Assembly (NCBI RefSeq): GCF_037890675.1
Contig: NZ_CP149574.1
Span: 3,138,874-3,202,873 of the forward strand
DNA length: 64,000 nucleotides
Origin: Methylovirgula sp. 4M-Z18
GTDB taxonomy: Bacteria > Pseudomonadota > Alphaproteobacteria > Rhizobiales > Beijerinckiaceae
Direction: 5' to 3'
Part shown: piece after piece, positions 18,342-29,792 of the stretch
How the letters are laid out: every line of letters starts with the position of its first letter
How positions within the stretch are numbered: position 1 is the stretch's first letter
Notes under the pieces: generated by a model
Databases searched by the model: none
What the model saw: the letters and a program-made list of their open reading frames with translations, nothing else
What the model was told of the DNA's origin: nothing
Position numbers and translations under genes: made by a program

Positions 18342-19823
18342 ATGGTTGCCCGCATCATCAAAGTTGATCCGTTCGACCTCATCGTCTTCGGCGGCACGGG
18401 CGATCTTGCCTATCGCAAGATCTATCCGGCGATGTTCCATCGTTATGTCGACGGCCAGTTCACAGAGCCCTTCCGAATCGTCGGCATCTCGCGCCGCGCC
18501 AATACGGACGAGGAATTTCGCGACACCGTGCGCGATGCCCTGAAAAAATTCGGTGATTCCGGCAAGGTGCCGGCCGAAACCGTCGAGACGTTTCTCACCA
18601 CGCTGGCCTATGTCGCCGTGGACGCGACGGGCGCCTCCGGCTGGAGCGATTTGCAGCATTGGCTGAGCGGCGCGCCGGATCGCATCCGCGCCTATTATCT
18701 TGCCACCAGTCCCGACCTGTTCGGTGCCATTGCCGAAGGCCTGGCGCATAACGGCCTCGTCACGCCGGCCTCGCGCATCATCGTCGAGAAGCCGATCGGC
18801 AAGGACGGCGCCTCTGCCAATGCGATCAACGATCAGATCGGCGCGGTGTTCCAGGAAAACCAGATCTTCCGCATCGACCATTATCTCGGCAAGGAGACGG
18901 TGCAGAACCTGATGGCGCTGCGCTTCGCCAATATCCTGTTCGAACCGATCTGGGATGCCGCGCATATCGATCACGTGCAGATCACCGCGGCCGAATCCAT
19001 CGGTGTCGAAGGGCGCGGCGCCTATTACGATAATTCCGGCGCGATCCGCGACATGGTGCAGAATCACCTGCTGCAATTGCTCTGTCTCGTCGCGATGGAG
19101 CCGCCCGCGTCGCTCGATGCGGACGCGGTGCGCGACGAAAAGCTCAAAGTGCTGAAGACCCTCGCGCCGATCGACGAGAGCAACGCCAGCACGCTCACCG
19201 TGCGTGGCCAATATCGCCCCGGCGCCTCGAGCGGCGCGGCCGTGCCCGGTTACCTCGAGGAGGTCGGCAAGCCGGACAGCACGACCGAGACCTTCGTTGC
19301 GATCAAGGCGTCGGTGCAGAACTGGCGCTGGGCCGGCGTGCCGTTTTATTTGCGCACCGGCAAACGCCTGCCGCAGCGCGTTTCGGAAATCGTCGTGACC
19401 TTCCGTCACGTGCCGCATTCGATCTTCGGCGCCAATCCGGACGATGTCGCGGAAAATCGCCTGGTGATCCGCTTGCAGCCGGACGAAGGCATCAAATTGT
19501 GGCTGATGATCAAGGAGCCCGGCCCGGGCGGCATGCGCCTGCAGCACGTGCCGCTCGACATGAGCTTCGCCAAGGCCTTCGAAGTGCGCACGCCAGAGGC
19601 CTATGAGCGGCTGATCATGGATGTGATCCGCGGCAACGCCACTCTGTTCATGCGCCGCGACGAAGTGGAGGCCGCCTGGCGCTGGATCGACCCGATCCGC
19701 AACGCCTGGGCCAATTCGAGCGAGGCGCCGAAGCCCTATTTCGCCGGCACGTGGGGGCCGAACGCCTCGGTTGCACTGATCGAGCGCGACGGGCGGACGT
19801 GGAACGAGGAATTGACGTCATAA
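18342..19823 (+). CDS. zwf: Glucose-6-phosphate 1-dehydrogenase
   Basis: A 493-residue enzyme oxidising glucose 6-phosphate to 6-phosphogluconolactone with NAD(P)+. The nucleotide-binding motif FGGTGDLAYRK lies at about 16-26, and the substrate-binding signature RIDHYLGKE starts at residue 177 (His180). Length is normal. It is followed by edd, giving the entry steps of the Entner-Doudoroff pathway; the lactonase gene pgl, often between them, is absent here. A GAGG site precedes the ATG. A hairpin at 19831-19855 follows the stop. Confidence 0.97.
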   Translation: MVARIIKVDPFDLIVFGGTGDLAYRKIYPAMFHRYVDGQFTEPFRIVGISRRANTDEEFRDTVRDALKKFGDSGKVPAETVETFLTTLAYVAVDATGASGWSDLQHWLSGAPDRIRAYYLATSPDLFGAIAEGLAHNGLVTPASRIIVEKPIGKDGASANAINDQIGAVFQENQIFRIDHYLGKETVQNLMALRFANILFEPIWDAAHIDHVQITAAESIGVEGRGAYYDNSGAIRDMVQNHLLQLLCLVAMEPPASLDADAVRDEKLKVLKTLAPIDESNASTLTVRGQYRPGASSGAAVPGYLEEVGKPDSTTETFVAIKASVQNWRWAGVPFYLRTGKRLPQRVSEIVVTFRHVPHSIFGANPDDVAENRLVIRLQPDEGIKLWLMIKEPGPGGMRLQHVPLDMSFAKAFEVRTPEAYERLIMDVIRGNATLFMRRDEVEAAWRWIDPIRNAWANSSEAPKPYFAGTWGPNASVALIERDGRTWNEELTS

Positions 19824-19830
19824 AACCCTT

Positions 19831-19855
19831 CTTCTCCCTGTGAAACAGGGAGAAG
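19831..19855. repeat. Hairpin of the CTTCTCCC/GGGAGAAG repeat family after zwf
   Basis: Eleven-base perfect stem CTTCTCCCTGT / ACAGGGAGAAG with a GAA loop, eight bases after the zwf stop. It has the arm sequence of the dispersed palindromic family seen at 8423, 35837, 47519 and 53590. Lacking a T-tract, it is probably an mRNA-end stabilising REP hairpin rather than a classic terminator. Confidence 0.6.
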
Positions 19856-20035
19856 GCAATACTTGCGTTCTTCAATGTCGCAACATTCGCGGGCTTCCGG
19901 AAAACTTGCGGGAGTGTCGCCTCTTCCCTACTCTACCGATCACGATCAGGGCCGCCTTCATCCACCCCGCTTCGTGGGGCATCACGCCTTGCAAGCGGGA
20001 GGGGGATGCGCGGCAAAGGTTTAAGGAGTTCTCCC

Positions 20036-21847
<1,812 letters not shown>

Positions 21848-21885
21848 GACCACGGCAGGGTCAGCCTATCCGGGGTAAGGACCAA

Positions 21886-21984
21886 CATGGGATATGGTCT
21901 GGACGGTTTCATCGTGCGATGCATTCGCTCGCACGGCTCGGCATCTGGCGCGCAATCGCTTTTGCCACCCATAAATCCTTTTAG
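21886..21984 (+). CDS. Possible 32-residue leader ORF between edd and the membrane protein gene
   Basis: A short frame begins at ATG 21886, after TAAGGACCAAC, and ends at TAG 21982-21984, 12 bases before the next gene's ATG. It could be a translated leader or chance. There is no recognisable motif. Confidence 0.2.
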   Translation, partial: HGIWSGRFHRAMHSLARLGIWRAIAFATHKSF

Positions 21985-21996
21985 AAACGACACGTC

Positions 21997-24162
21997 ATGC
22001 TTGAGCGCCCCATGTCATTTGCCGGCCCGCTGAACTCCTCCGGGCAACAGCGCGGCCGAAGTGACATGATCCTGCAGATTGCGGGCGCGACGCTGATCCT
22101 TTTGATTTTCCTTGCCCTGTTCGGATGGCCGATCGGCTGGGGCGAGGCCATGCCGGGCGATCTGGGCGATGCCCGGTTCAATATGTATGTGCTGGAGCAT
22201 TTTTTCCGGCGGCTCAGCGGCAGCGCGGTCTCCTTTGCCTCGCCGCATATGTTCTATCCCTATCCCGGCACATTGTTCTTCAGCGACACGCATATCGGCA
22301 CGGCCTGGATCTACAGCATTTTCCGAGCCCTCGGCCTCGACGATTATATGGCGTTCAAAGCGTGGTTCTTTACCGGCTATGTTTTGACTTACGCCGCCAG
22401 CTATTACGTCTTCCTTCGGCTCGGCACGCGGCCATGGATCGCCGCCGTCGGCGCGGCACTCTTCACATTCAGTTTGCCGAGTGTCGCACAAATCGGACAT
22501 GCGCAGCTCGTTTATCGCTGCTGCGTGCCCTTGGCCATGCTGGCATTTTGGCAATGGTGTCAGACGGGGCGCATAAAGCTGCTGTTGCGCAGCATCTTCT
22601 GGCTCAATGTTCAGATGCTGATCAGCGTCTATCTCGGCGTTTTCCTCGCCATGCTGATGGTGCTGTTCTATGTGACTTTCATCATCTTGTCGCCAAGCCG
22701 CTGGCTGGCGCTGCGCGCCATTCCCGATGTCCGCAATGTTCTGCCAAATATCGCCTGGCGCGACTATCTTGCCGCGGCAATTTGGATCGCCGTCGCAGCG
22801 CTGACAATTTTTATCCTGCACAAATATCAGGAGGTCAGCCGAATTTACGGACTGAAGCGCCCGTTTGAAGACGTCCGCATGATGCTGCCCCGGCCGGCGA
22901 GCTATCTCATATCGAGCATTTTGCCTTATTATCGTGACCTGACCCAGTCCCTGGGCGCGGGCATTCCGCTGCCGCAAGAACATAATCTGTTCGTGGGTGT
23001 AGGCACGCTCGGGCTGTTCGTTGCGGGGCTTTTCGGTTTAAGATCGCAGCCGGGCACACGATGCGACGTGACGTTCGCGCAATATGCGCTGATCGCCGCC
23101 CTCCTCGTGGCGTTTTGCGTCACGCAATTTGCCCATTTCACGCTCTACCGGATGATCGGGACGTTGCCCGGGCTGCATGCCATACGCGCCGTGGCACGCG
23201 TCATGTTGATTCTGGTGTTTCCCATCTCCGTGGTGGCCGTGAAGGGAATAGAAACATTATGGCGCGACGGCGTGGCGGCGCCCGTCCGCTACGCGGTTTG
23301 CACTGTTCTGCTTTTCGTTTGCGGCTTCGAAATTGGGATGGCGGACAAAAATACCTATCTCGTCAGTCAATCTGAAGCCAGGATCAAGCCGATCGTCGCC
23401 GCGGCGCGGATGCGGGGGGCGGCGGTTGAGCGCCCCATTCTGGCCGTGACCCTGGCCGATACGGATATCCAATATATTTTTACGGAGATCGATGCCAGCC
23501 TTGCGGCGCAACGCCTCGGATGGCCAACGGTCAATGGCTATTCGGGCAGTATGGTTCCCGGGCAAGGCACCCTCGATTGCGGCATGGCCCTGCGGCAATA
23601 TCGTGCCTATCGGACGTGGGACCGCAAACACAGCGAAGAGATCGATTTGAGCGATCTGATGCGGCGAACGATCTATGTCGGCTTGGATGATTGTGACCGT
23701 GATTGGCGCCATTGGCAGCCGTCCGCGATGGATATCTCTCCGGCCTTGGCAACGCCCCCCGACGCCGCGATCGCACCACTCGTGAGCCTGTCCGTCGCGT
23801 CGGTCGAACGGCGCGAGGCGGCTATTGTGTTCAAAGTGGATGTCAAGAACGGCAGTCAGGACTGGATACGGCAGAACTTGCAAAAGCCGCTGCGACTGGT
23901 CTGGCGCTTCGTGCCACTCGATGGATCATCAGAACAGAGCCCAATCGTCGCGGAAAAAATCCATCCGGACATTTGGGATAGGCAGGACCTTCTGGACGAC
24001 ATCGCGCCCAGCGGAATGCGAACTGAAACGATTGCGACCCCTTTGCCCAAAAAAGCGGGACTTTACCGTCTCGAAGTCTCCATGGTCGAAGAAGGTGGCT
24101 TCTGGTTTCATCGCGAGGGCATGGCGCTCGCGGTTTGGCCGATACCGATCAAGGTGGACTGA
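21997..24162 (+). CDS. Large polytopic membrane protein, GT-C glycosyltransferase-like
   Basis: A 721-residue protein with roughly 10-11 membrane spans over the first 450 residues and a soluble C-terminal domain of about 270 residues. After the first span comes PGDLGDARFNMYVLEHFF, an acidic periplasmic loop like those of GT-C transferases that use polyprenyl-linked sugars. The C-terminal part (from about residue 560) reads as a beta-rich extracytoplasmic domain. This architecture suggests a membrane glycosyltransferase acting on cell-surface sugars. A second start at Met24 (MILQIAGATL) would begin directly at the first span. Function is inferred from layout only. A second polytopic gene lies convergent downstream. 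Confidence 0.6.
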   Translation: MLERPMSFAGPLNSSGQQRGRSDMILQIAGATLILLIFLALFGWPIGWGEAMPGDLGDARFNMYVLEHFFRRLSGSAVSFASPHMFYPYPGTLFFSDTHIGTAWIYSIFRALGLDDYMAFKAWFFTGYVLTYAASYYVFLRLGTRPWIAAVGAALFTFSLPSVAQIGHAQLVYRCCVPLAMLAFWQWCQTGRIKLLLRSIFWLNVQMLISVYLGVFLAMLMVLFYVTFIILSPSRWLALRAIPDVRNVLPNIAWRDYLAAAIWIAVAALTIFILHKYQEVSRIYGLKRPFEDVRMMLPRPASYLISSILPYYRDLTQSLGAGIPLPQEHNLFVGVGTLGLFVAGLFGLRSQPGTRCDVTFAQYALIAALLVAFCVTQFAHFTLYRMIGTLPGLHAIRAVARVMLILVFPISVVAVKGIETLWRDGVAAPVRYAVCTVLLFVCGFEIGMADKNTYLVSQSEARIKPIVAAARMRGAAVERPILAVTLADTDIQYIFTEIDASLAAQRLGWPTVNGYSGSMVPGQGTLDCGMALRQYRAYRTWDRKHSEEIDLSDLMRRTIYVGLDDCDRDWRHWQPSAMDISPALATPPDAAIAPLVSLSVASVERREAAIVFKVDVKNGSQDWIRQNLQKPLRLVWRFVPLDGSSEQSPIVAEKIHPDIWDRQDLLDDIAPSGMRTETIATPLPKKAGLYRLEVSMVEEGGFWFHREGMALAVWPIPIKVD

Positions 24163-24270
24163 TCATCGAACAAATTCCTGCGGCACAGCGCCTTTCAAGA
24201 CGAGCACGTCGAGGCCAGACCGTTTGACAATCCGATAACTGCCGGCCCCGCGGAAGCGACACACTCGTTC

Positions 24271-25779
24271 TTACGGCGGCATGCGCATCAATCGCAAAAC
24301 CGAAGATTCCGCGTCCAGAGGCTCGGCGCTAGCCAGGTTGTAATCTGGCAACAACAACTGAATCTGCTTCACGCAGACATCCGTTGCCTCCACGTAACAT
24401 ACGACTTTGAGATCGCCGTTCGGGTGCCGCGCCGCGGAAAATTGCCTGATGACCGCATTCCGATTGGCATCTGCCCGATCGGCGAAGCCGACGGCCGGTT
24501 TGTGATGGACGAGATCGCGCAGCACGGCCGGCCATACCCGCCAATAATCTCCGGCATAACCGTCGGCATCGACCGCCGCGCTTGGCGCAACCTGCGCAAA
24601 GACAGGGTATTTTTCTAACGGCGTAAATTTGGCTGCCAAGAAATAGCCGAGGAACGCGGCTACCAACAAGCATAGGATATTTTGCAGCATCGGTTTGAGA
24701 AAAAGAAAATATTCAGCAAACTTGACCGCAAGAATGCCAACCGCGACGAAGATGATCGGCACGAAATAACGAGTGTGAAAGTGACTGGCCTTGATCCAGG
24801 AATTGACCGAGAACAGCAAGAACCAGGCTAAACAGAAAAGCGCCAGCGCCCCGCAGATTTCGCCCCAGTGCGCAATCCGGCCCATTTTGACGTAAGCGGG
24901 AAAATTGAACCGCAGCAAGCGCAAGGCGAGCGCGAAAGCGACGACGGCGCAAAGCCGCGGCAAATCCAGGCCGCGCACCAGATTTCTGGCGGTCGCGTGC
25001 GAATATTCTTCTACGTTCTGAATATCGAAATCGGAATAGGAGATTCCCGAATGTGGATAGAAGCTGCTAATCAGCAACCAGGCTTTGAAGGATAACAGCG
25101 AAACGATCGCGAAGACGATCAGCGGCGCCGAAACTTTACGCTGCATCCATGCGATTACGGAGAAAGCGCTGCATTCAGGAATGACTAAACTATTGTTCAA
25201 GCCCGTGCCGATGACGACAAGAATGACCACCCTGACGTAATCGATCGGCTTGAATTCCGGTTTGAGAATCAGATCGAACACAATCCAAGCGAACAGGGTG
25301 TAGGACAGCGTGTATTCGATATGGGAAATGGAAGTGTCAACGAACTGCCATTCATGCAGCACGAGAATGAAGAGAAGCACAGTGACGAGGAAGACAAGGC
25401 GGCGAAAGGCAAACCGGTCCTGCACGGGCTCGAACGATCGCGCTATCCCGCGCGCCCAGGCCCAGGCCAGCGAGCAAAAGCACAGACACGACAAGATGCT
25501 GTTCAAATAAACATTCAGCCGCGCATTGCGGACCACGGACAGAGCAAGGGGAAGGACATTGAGGAGCCGATCCTGGCCCCAATAGAACAGCGTCACCTTC
25601 TGCAGCGACATGATGGAATTCATCATGACATCCGCATTCATGTACGGCGCCAATTTATTGGCGATGAGCAAGCTGACAAAAATAACGATCAAGAAATCGA
25701 CGAGAAAATTGAGCCCTCGCGATTGGCTCGTATACGTTCGATCCATCGGTATAAACGCCCCCTCCCGAATAGTCCTCAC
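24271..25779 (-). CDS. Polytopic membrane protein, unknown function
   Basis: A 502-residue protein with about 10-12 predicted membrane spans, for example LNFLVDFLIVIFVSLLIANK, FLVTVLLFILVLHEW and YFVPIIFVAVGILAVKFAEY, and a short C-terminal soluble part of about 100 residues. An acidic first loop (LAPYMNADVMMNSIMSL) follows the first span. It is somewhat AT-richer than the metabolic genes around it. Likely a surface-polysaccharide or GT-C type protein, paired by convergence with the gene at 21997, but no family signature is recognised. The start codon region MRTIREGAFIPMDRTY leaves Met12 as an alternative start. Confidence 0.55.
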   Translation of the reverse strand: MRTIREGAFIPMDRTYTSQSRGLNFLVDFLIVIFVSLLIANKLAPYMNADVMMNSIMSLQKVTLFYWGQDRLLNVLPLALSVVRNARLNVYLNSILSCLCFCSLAWAWARGIARSFEPVQDRFAFRRLVFLVTVLLFILVLHEWQFVDTSISHIEYTLSYTLFAWIVFDLILKPEFKPIDYVRVVILVVIGTGLNNSLVIPECSAFSVIAWMQRKVSAPLIVFAIVSLLSFKAWLLISSFYPHSGISYSDFDIQNVEEYSHATARNLVRGLDLPRLCAVVAFALALRLLRFNFPAYVKMGRIAHWGEICGALALFCLAWFLLFSVNSWIKASHFHTRYFVPIIFVAVGILAVKFAEYFLFLKPMLQNILCLLVAAFLGYFLAAKFTPLEKYPVFAQVAPSAAVDADGYAGDYWRVWPAVLRDLVHHKPAVGFADRADANRNAVIRQFSAARHPNGDLKVVCYVEATDVCVKQIQLLLPDYNLASAEPLDAESSVLRLMRMPP

Positions 25780-26079
25780 CTCCTCGTGGGTTTAGCCGTC
25801 TGACGAAGCCTGAATAGTCACGCGCGCAGCGGTCATCGACCACGTCGATCCGCTCGAGATAAGCCGCACGAAACACGAAACAAAACCGTTATCGCCGCGT
25901 TGCCGCGATCGCGAAAACAGAGCCATTTTCATTTCGCCCCCGGAAACACATCATTCCCACATGGAGACGATCTTTACCATTTATACCTATTATGCAAGTG
26001 GTTTTGGCTGAGCTGAGGGAAAACCCCGAGTGTCAGCGTTAATTTGACCCGCATCATAACGCCAACGATATCTCCGCCG
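25780..26079. other. 300-base gap, nothing recognised
   Basis: Upstream of the minus-strand membrane protein gene and downstream of the VOC gene. It should contain the promoter of the former. No RNA gene, repeat or convincing short ORF seen. Confidence 0.5.
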
Positions 26080-26466
26080 TCATGCCTCCCGGTGACATAC
26101 GGCCTCGATATTGTTGCCGTCCGGATCGAGCACGAACGCGCCGTAGTAATTGGCGTGATAATGCGGCCGCAAACCGGGCGGACCGTTGTCGCGCCCGCCG
26201 GCCTTAAGGGCCGCGTGATAGAATGCATCCACGTCGGTACGCGAAGCGGCCGCGAACGCGACATGCACGCTGGTTGCAGGCGACGTGCCGGTACCGATCC
26301 AGAAGAACGGCTTGCCCGCCGCGCCGAAGCCGGCATGCGCTTCGGCGCCGGTTTGCTCTGCCGTCACCTCCATCAGCGGCGCGATGCCGAGCGGCTGCAA
26401 GGCCGCGGCATAAAAGTGCTTGGACCGTTCGAAATCAGAAACCGCAAAGCCGATGTGATCGATCAT
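26080..26466 (-). CDS. VOC (glyoxalase/bleomycin resistance) family protein
   Basis: A 128-residue single-module vicinal-oxygen-chelate protein: it starts MIDHIGFAVSDFERSKHFY and ends with GAFVLDPDGNNIEAVCH, where His4 and the Glu near the C-terminus are the usual metal ligands. I prefer the ATG at 26466, which has a GGAGAG site, to the frame start 8 codons earlier. Members act as dioxygenases, lyases or drug-binding proteins, so the substrate is open. It lies 42 bases downstream of the LysR gene on the same strand. Confidence 0.85.
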   Translation of the reverse strand: MIDHIGFAVSDFERSKHFYAAALQPLGIAPLMEVTAEQTGAEAHAGFGAAGKPFFWIGTGTSPATSVHVAFAAASRTDVDAFYHAALKAGGRDNGPPGLRPHYHANYYGAFVLDPDGNNIEAVCHREA

Positions 26467-26508
26467 GGCGCATGTCTCTCCGTTGGACAAATTCCATATC
26501 TTGCAAAA

Positions 26509-27411
26509 TCATTTCGCGTGCGCCACCGCCTTTGCCGCCTCGACGAAGGCGCGCAATTTCGGCGCGAGCGACGCGCGGCGCGGATAATAGAGGAAAAGCC
26601 CGTCCTCTTCGATGGCGCTGTGCGGCAGCAGTTGCACGAGCTGGCCGTGCTTGAGCTCTTGGCGCACCAGCGGTTCGAAAATATAGCCGATGCCGACGCC
26701 GGCGAGCGCCAGATCGCGCACGTATGTCCCATCGGTCACGCGCAAGGTGCCGGATGTCTTCACGGCGATCGTGCGGCCGTTTTCTTCCAACTCCCAATCA
26801 TAGACCCCGCCCGAGCCGACGAACCGGAAGCCGATGCAATTGTGCCGCTCAAGGTCGCGCAGCGTCTGCGGCGCACCATGCGCCGTGAGATAGGCGGGCG
26901 ACGCGACGAGAATCGCCTGGAACGGCGGCGCCAGCCGCAGCGCCACCATGTCCTGCTGCACGGCGACGCCGAGCCGCACGCCCGCATCGAAACCCTCCGC
27001 GACAATATCGACGAAGGCGTCATTGGTGTGCAGTTCCACCGTGAGACGCGGATGTTTTGCCGCGAGCGCCGCCAGAATCGGCGTCAAGGCCATGTGCACC
27101 GCGACCCGCGGCGCATTGAGGCGCAACACGCCGGTCACGTCGCCGCGCTCGGCCGCCAGCGCCTCGAAGGCCGCGCCGATCTCGTCCAGTGCCGGGCCGA
27201 TCCGGGCGAGGAAACGCTGGCCGGCCTCCGTCAGGGCGACGCTGCGGGTGGTGCGGGCGAACAGCGGCTCGCCCAACCGATCCTCGACCGTGCGCACCGC
27301 ATGGCTCACCGCCGATGGGCTCATGTCCAACGCCGCCGCGGCGCTGGCGAAGCCCTGATGCCGGGCGACCTGCAGCACGATGGGCAGATGGCTCAAGAGA
27401 TCGCGATCCAT
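26509..27411 (-). CDS. LysR family transcriptional regulator
   Basis: A 300-residue LysR regulator. The N-terminal winged helix-turn-helix reads RHQGFASAAAALDMSPSAVSHAV (helix 3 near residues 31-38), followed by the substrate-binding domain. It is divergent from an SDR gene 102 bases away, the classical layout of a LysR protein and its target. A likely operator lies in the gap. It probably responds to a small ligand that the SDR metabolises. Confidence 0.9.
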   Translation of the reverse strand: MDRDLLSHLPIVLQVARHQGFASAAAALDMSPSAVSHAVRTVEDRLGEPLFARTTRSVALTEAGQRFLARIGPALDEIGAAFEALAAERGDVTGVLRLNAPRVAVHMALTPILAALAAKHPRLTVELHTNDAFVDIVAEGFDAGVRLGVAVQQDMVALRLAPPFQAILVASPAYLTAHGAPQTLRDLERHNCIGFRFVGSGGVYDWELEENGRTIAVKTSGTLRVTDGTYVRDLALAGVGIGYIFEPLVRQELKHGQLVQLLPHSAIEEDGLFLYYPRRASLAPKLRAFVEAAKAVAHAK

Positions 27412-27513
27412 TCATGCATAATATCGCATAAATCATGCCATTTGAACCATATTATCATTCGATCCGGTTCGGCCCATAGTCGCCTCCAACAACCCGCAAC
27501 TCTGGAGACGACC
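27412..27513. promoter_or_regulatory. Divergent LysR-SDR control region
   Basis: This short AT-rich gap shows an interrupted palindrome ATAATAT (27418-27424) and ATATTAT (27449-27455), and a tighter inverted repeat ATGC-N8-GCAT starting at 27414. Such dyads near a LysR start are typical operator candidates. Not experimentally supported. Confidence 0.4.
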
Positions 27514-28356
27514 ATGCCCCGCCCCGTTCAACCCACCTGGTTCATCACCGGCGCCTCGTCCGGCTTCGGTCTCGCCTTCGCCGAATATGCCTTAGGCCAA
27601 GGCTACAATGTCGTCGCGACCGCCCGCTCGACCGGCAAGCTCGAACACCTCGCGGCCAGCGCGCCGGACCGGGTCCTCGTGCACAAGCTCGACGTGACGG
27701 CCGCAGGCGAGGCCGAAGCCGCCATCGCGGCGGCGGTCGCACGCTTCGGTGGCATCGACGTGCTGATCAACAATGCTGGTTATGCCATCGTCGGCGCGGT
27801 CGAGGAAACGCCGGAACACGAATTGCGCGCCCAGATGGAGACCAATTTCTTCGGCGCAGTCGCTGTCACCCGCGCCGCCATGCCCGTCCTGCGCGCCCAG
27901 GGGCATGGCGCCATCGTCAACATCTCGAGCCTCGGCGGCCAGCTCTCGTTCAGCGGTTTTAGCGCCTATTCGGCCTCGAAATTCGCGCTCGAAGGCCTCT
28001 CGGAGGCGCTGGCGCAAGAGGTCGCCCCCTTTGGCCTTAAGGTGCTGATCGTGGAGCCCGGCCAATTCCGCACCAATCTCGCGGGCGAGAGCCTGAAGCA
28101 GATGCCGGAGATCGACGCCTACAGCGATATCGTCGGCGGCACGCGCGAGTTTGCCCGCACCATGCACGGCACCCAGGACGGCGATCCGGCCAAGGCCGCC
28201 CGCGCCATCGATCTGGCGCTCAAGGCGGAAACGACACCGCTGCGCCTGCAGCTCGGCGCCGATTCCATCGACGCCGTGCGCGGCCATGCCGAACAATTGC
28301 TGAAGGACATGGCGGCGTGGGAGAAAGTGGGGCGCGAGACGCGGGTCGAAACTTAA
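27514..28356 (+). CDS. Short-chain dehydrogenase/reductase
   Basis: A 280-residue classical SDR. The cofactor motif TGASSGFG is at residues 12-19, NNAG at 86-89, and the catalytic residues are Ser139, Tyr152 and Lys156 (YSASK). The open frame runs far upstream (to 26044), but only the ATG at 27514, with TGGAGACG before it, gives the family N-terminus. It oxidises or reduces an unknown alcohol/carbonyl, probably under control of the divergent LysR protein. Its stop overlaps the convergent DsrE-like gene end by 4 bases. Confidence 0.9.
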   Translation: MPRPVQPTWFITGASSGFGLAFAEYALGQGYNVVATARSTGKLEHLAASAPDRVLVHKLDVTAAGEAEAAIAAAVARFGGIDVLINNAGYAIVGAVEETPEHELRAQMETNFFGAVAVTRAAMPVLRAQGHGAIVNISSLGGQLSFSGFSAYSASKFALEGLSEALAQEVAPFGLKVLIVEPGQFRTNLAGESLKQMPEIDAYSDIVGGTREFARTMHGTQDGDPAKAARAIDLALKAETTPLRLQLGADSIDAVRGHAEQLLKDMAAWEKVGRETRVET

Positions 28357-28790
28357 GGCCGCAAATAGGCATAGCCCTGTTGCTGCAGCTCGGCCAGCAT
28401 GACAACCCCGCCCTTTTCGGCCACCGCGAAGGACGGCATGAGATCGGCGAGCGTCAGTTTCATGGCCGCCATCGTGTGACTGCAGGCATAGGGGGTCAGG
28501 CCCTGCGCGGTCAACGCCTGCAATTCCGTCGCGACTTGCGCATTTTCCGGCAGGTTGCGGAATTGCGCGAGCGGCGGCCCGTGGACGACCAGGGCGATAC
28601 GCACCTTCTCCGGCCCGCCCATGCCCTCAAAATGGTGGCGGATATTGCCCAGGACGAACCCGACCTTGCCGAAATCGGACAGGTGATAGACGACTTTGGG
28701 AACAGAAGCGGTCTGCGCAAGCGCACTTTTACCCGCCAATCCAAAACCGAGGGCCACGAGAAGGGCCTGGCGCCGCCGCACATGAACCAT
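28353..28790 (-). CDS. DsrE/DsrF-like family protein with signal peptide
   Basis: A 145-residue exported DsrE-like protein. The N-terminus MVHVRRRQALLVALGFGLAG followed by SALAQ looks like a signal peptide, possibly Tat-type because of the RRRQALL start, cleaved after ALA. The body (KVVYHLSDFGKVGFVLGNI, RIALVVHGPPLAQF, YACSHTMAAMKL) matches the periplasmic DsrE family, with one conserved Cys in ACSHTM. These proteins may carry sulfur, but many are uncharacterised. I chose ATG 28790 because AGGAAA precedes it and the signal starts there; the frame itself opens at 29075. Confidence 0.78.
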   Translation of the reverse strand: MVHVRRRQALLVALGFGLAGKSALAQTASVPKVVYHLSDFGKVGFVLGNIRHHFEGMGGPEKVRIALVVHGPPLAQFRNLPENAQVATELQALTAQGLTPYACSHTMAAMKLTLADLMPSFAVAEKGGVVMLAELQQQGYAYLRP

Positions 28791-28893
28791 GACATTTCCT
28801 CTTCCGACCGGTGGCACATGGAGTGCCGGCTGATCGCCATGGCGTTCGAAGAGTGATATTATACCCTTGCCGGCCCTTTGTAAGGAGGCTTCC

Positions 28894-29553
28894 ATGCAAG
28901 GAAGGCTCAATGTTTTCAGCCTATTCGCGTTCGGCACCGTATTTTTGATCACAATCGGCACGTTGAGCCGGGCCCAGGATGCCAACCCGATCGACGAAAG
29001 CTGGAAGCGCCAGCTTTTGGCGGACGAACAAAAGTTCGGCGAGATTTTGTTTCCGGACGCCCAGCCGTCGCACAATGCGGCCTGTTTCGTGCGGCACTAT
29101 GATGCGGCCCATCTCAAAGCCCATCCCTATCAGAAAGTGACGAGCATCAGCATTCTCGTGACCTCGGAGCCTTGGCAGGCGAGCGACGACCCGACGACCC
29201 GTGTCAGCACGAAGTGGAAATGGACCTATGCCGTCCAGGCGCGCCAGCGCGACGGGAAGCTCCGCCACAACGTGAGCGACGCCAATTGCCGGTTCGACCA
29301 CCCTGACCCGCAGAATGGACACGCCGACTATACGCTCGAATGCAACATCGAATGCGATGCCGGCGATACGCTGCGGGTACGCCCCGACGGCAAGTCGGCG
29401 CTCTTCGGCCTCGCCCACGGGGATCTCGCCAATCCGAATTACGATCCGCAGGAGGATGGGCAGGGAGGAAAGCCGAGCGAACATGCCGACGACCACCTGT
29501 TCCGCCTCGCCCGAGCGCCGGTGGAGGAATGCGAGAAAGCCCCGGCGAAGTGA
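28894..29553 (+). CDS. Exported protein of unknown function
   Basis: A 219-residue protein. It starts at ATG 28894 after a strong AAGGAGG site (an earlier in-frame ATG at 28867 adds 9 residues). A signal peptide (VFSLFAFGTVFLITIGTLSRAQD) with likely cleavage after SRA leads into a soluble domain containing four cysteines (ACFVRHYD, NCRFDHPD, CNIECDAGD) and an acidic/His stretch EHADDHLF near the C-terminus. No family recognised. Cysteine spacing suggests disulfides and periplasmic location. Confidence 0.65.
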   Translation: MQGRLNVFSLFAFGTVFLITIGTLSRAQDANPIDESWKRQLLADEQKFGEILFPDAQPSHNAACFVRHYDAAHLKAHPYQKVTSISILVTSEPWQASDDPTTRVSTKWKWTYAVQARQRDGKLRHNVSDANCRFDHPDPQNGHADYTLECNIECDAGDTLRVRPDGKSALFGLAHGDLANPNYDPQEDGQGGKPSEHADDHLFRLARAPVEECEKAPAK

Positions 29554-29792
29554 ACTCCTGCCGGAAAACCGGGACTTGAGCCGAGCGAACCAAGAGGATC
29601 CGGGCGTGCCCCAACCGCAGGAGAACCGCCGCTTGCGCAACCCTCCTCCCCTGACTTCCCGCGCCAATCCCCTTGTTTTCCGCGCCCTTCCCCGCTATAA
29701 GCCGCGCCGTAACCGGTTTCGACACCCTTGGAGGCGCCGGTTGGAGTGGCCGCATGTCGCGGCCATTTAGCGTTTTAAGAAGGACCAATCGC

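Noticed and set aside
26044-27513. Nearly 500 extra in-frame codons upstream of the SDR gene
   Set aside because: They run antisense to the VOC and LysR genes, and only the portion from 27514 shows SDR similarity and has a ribosome site.
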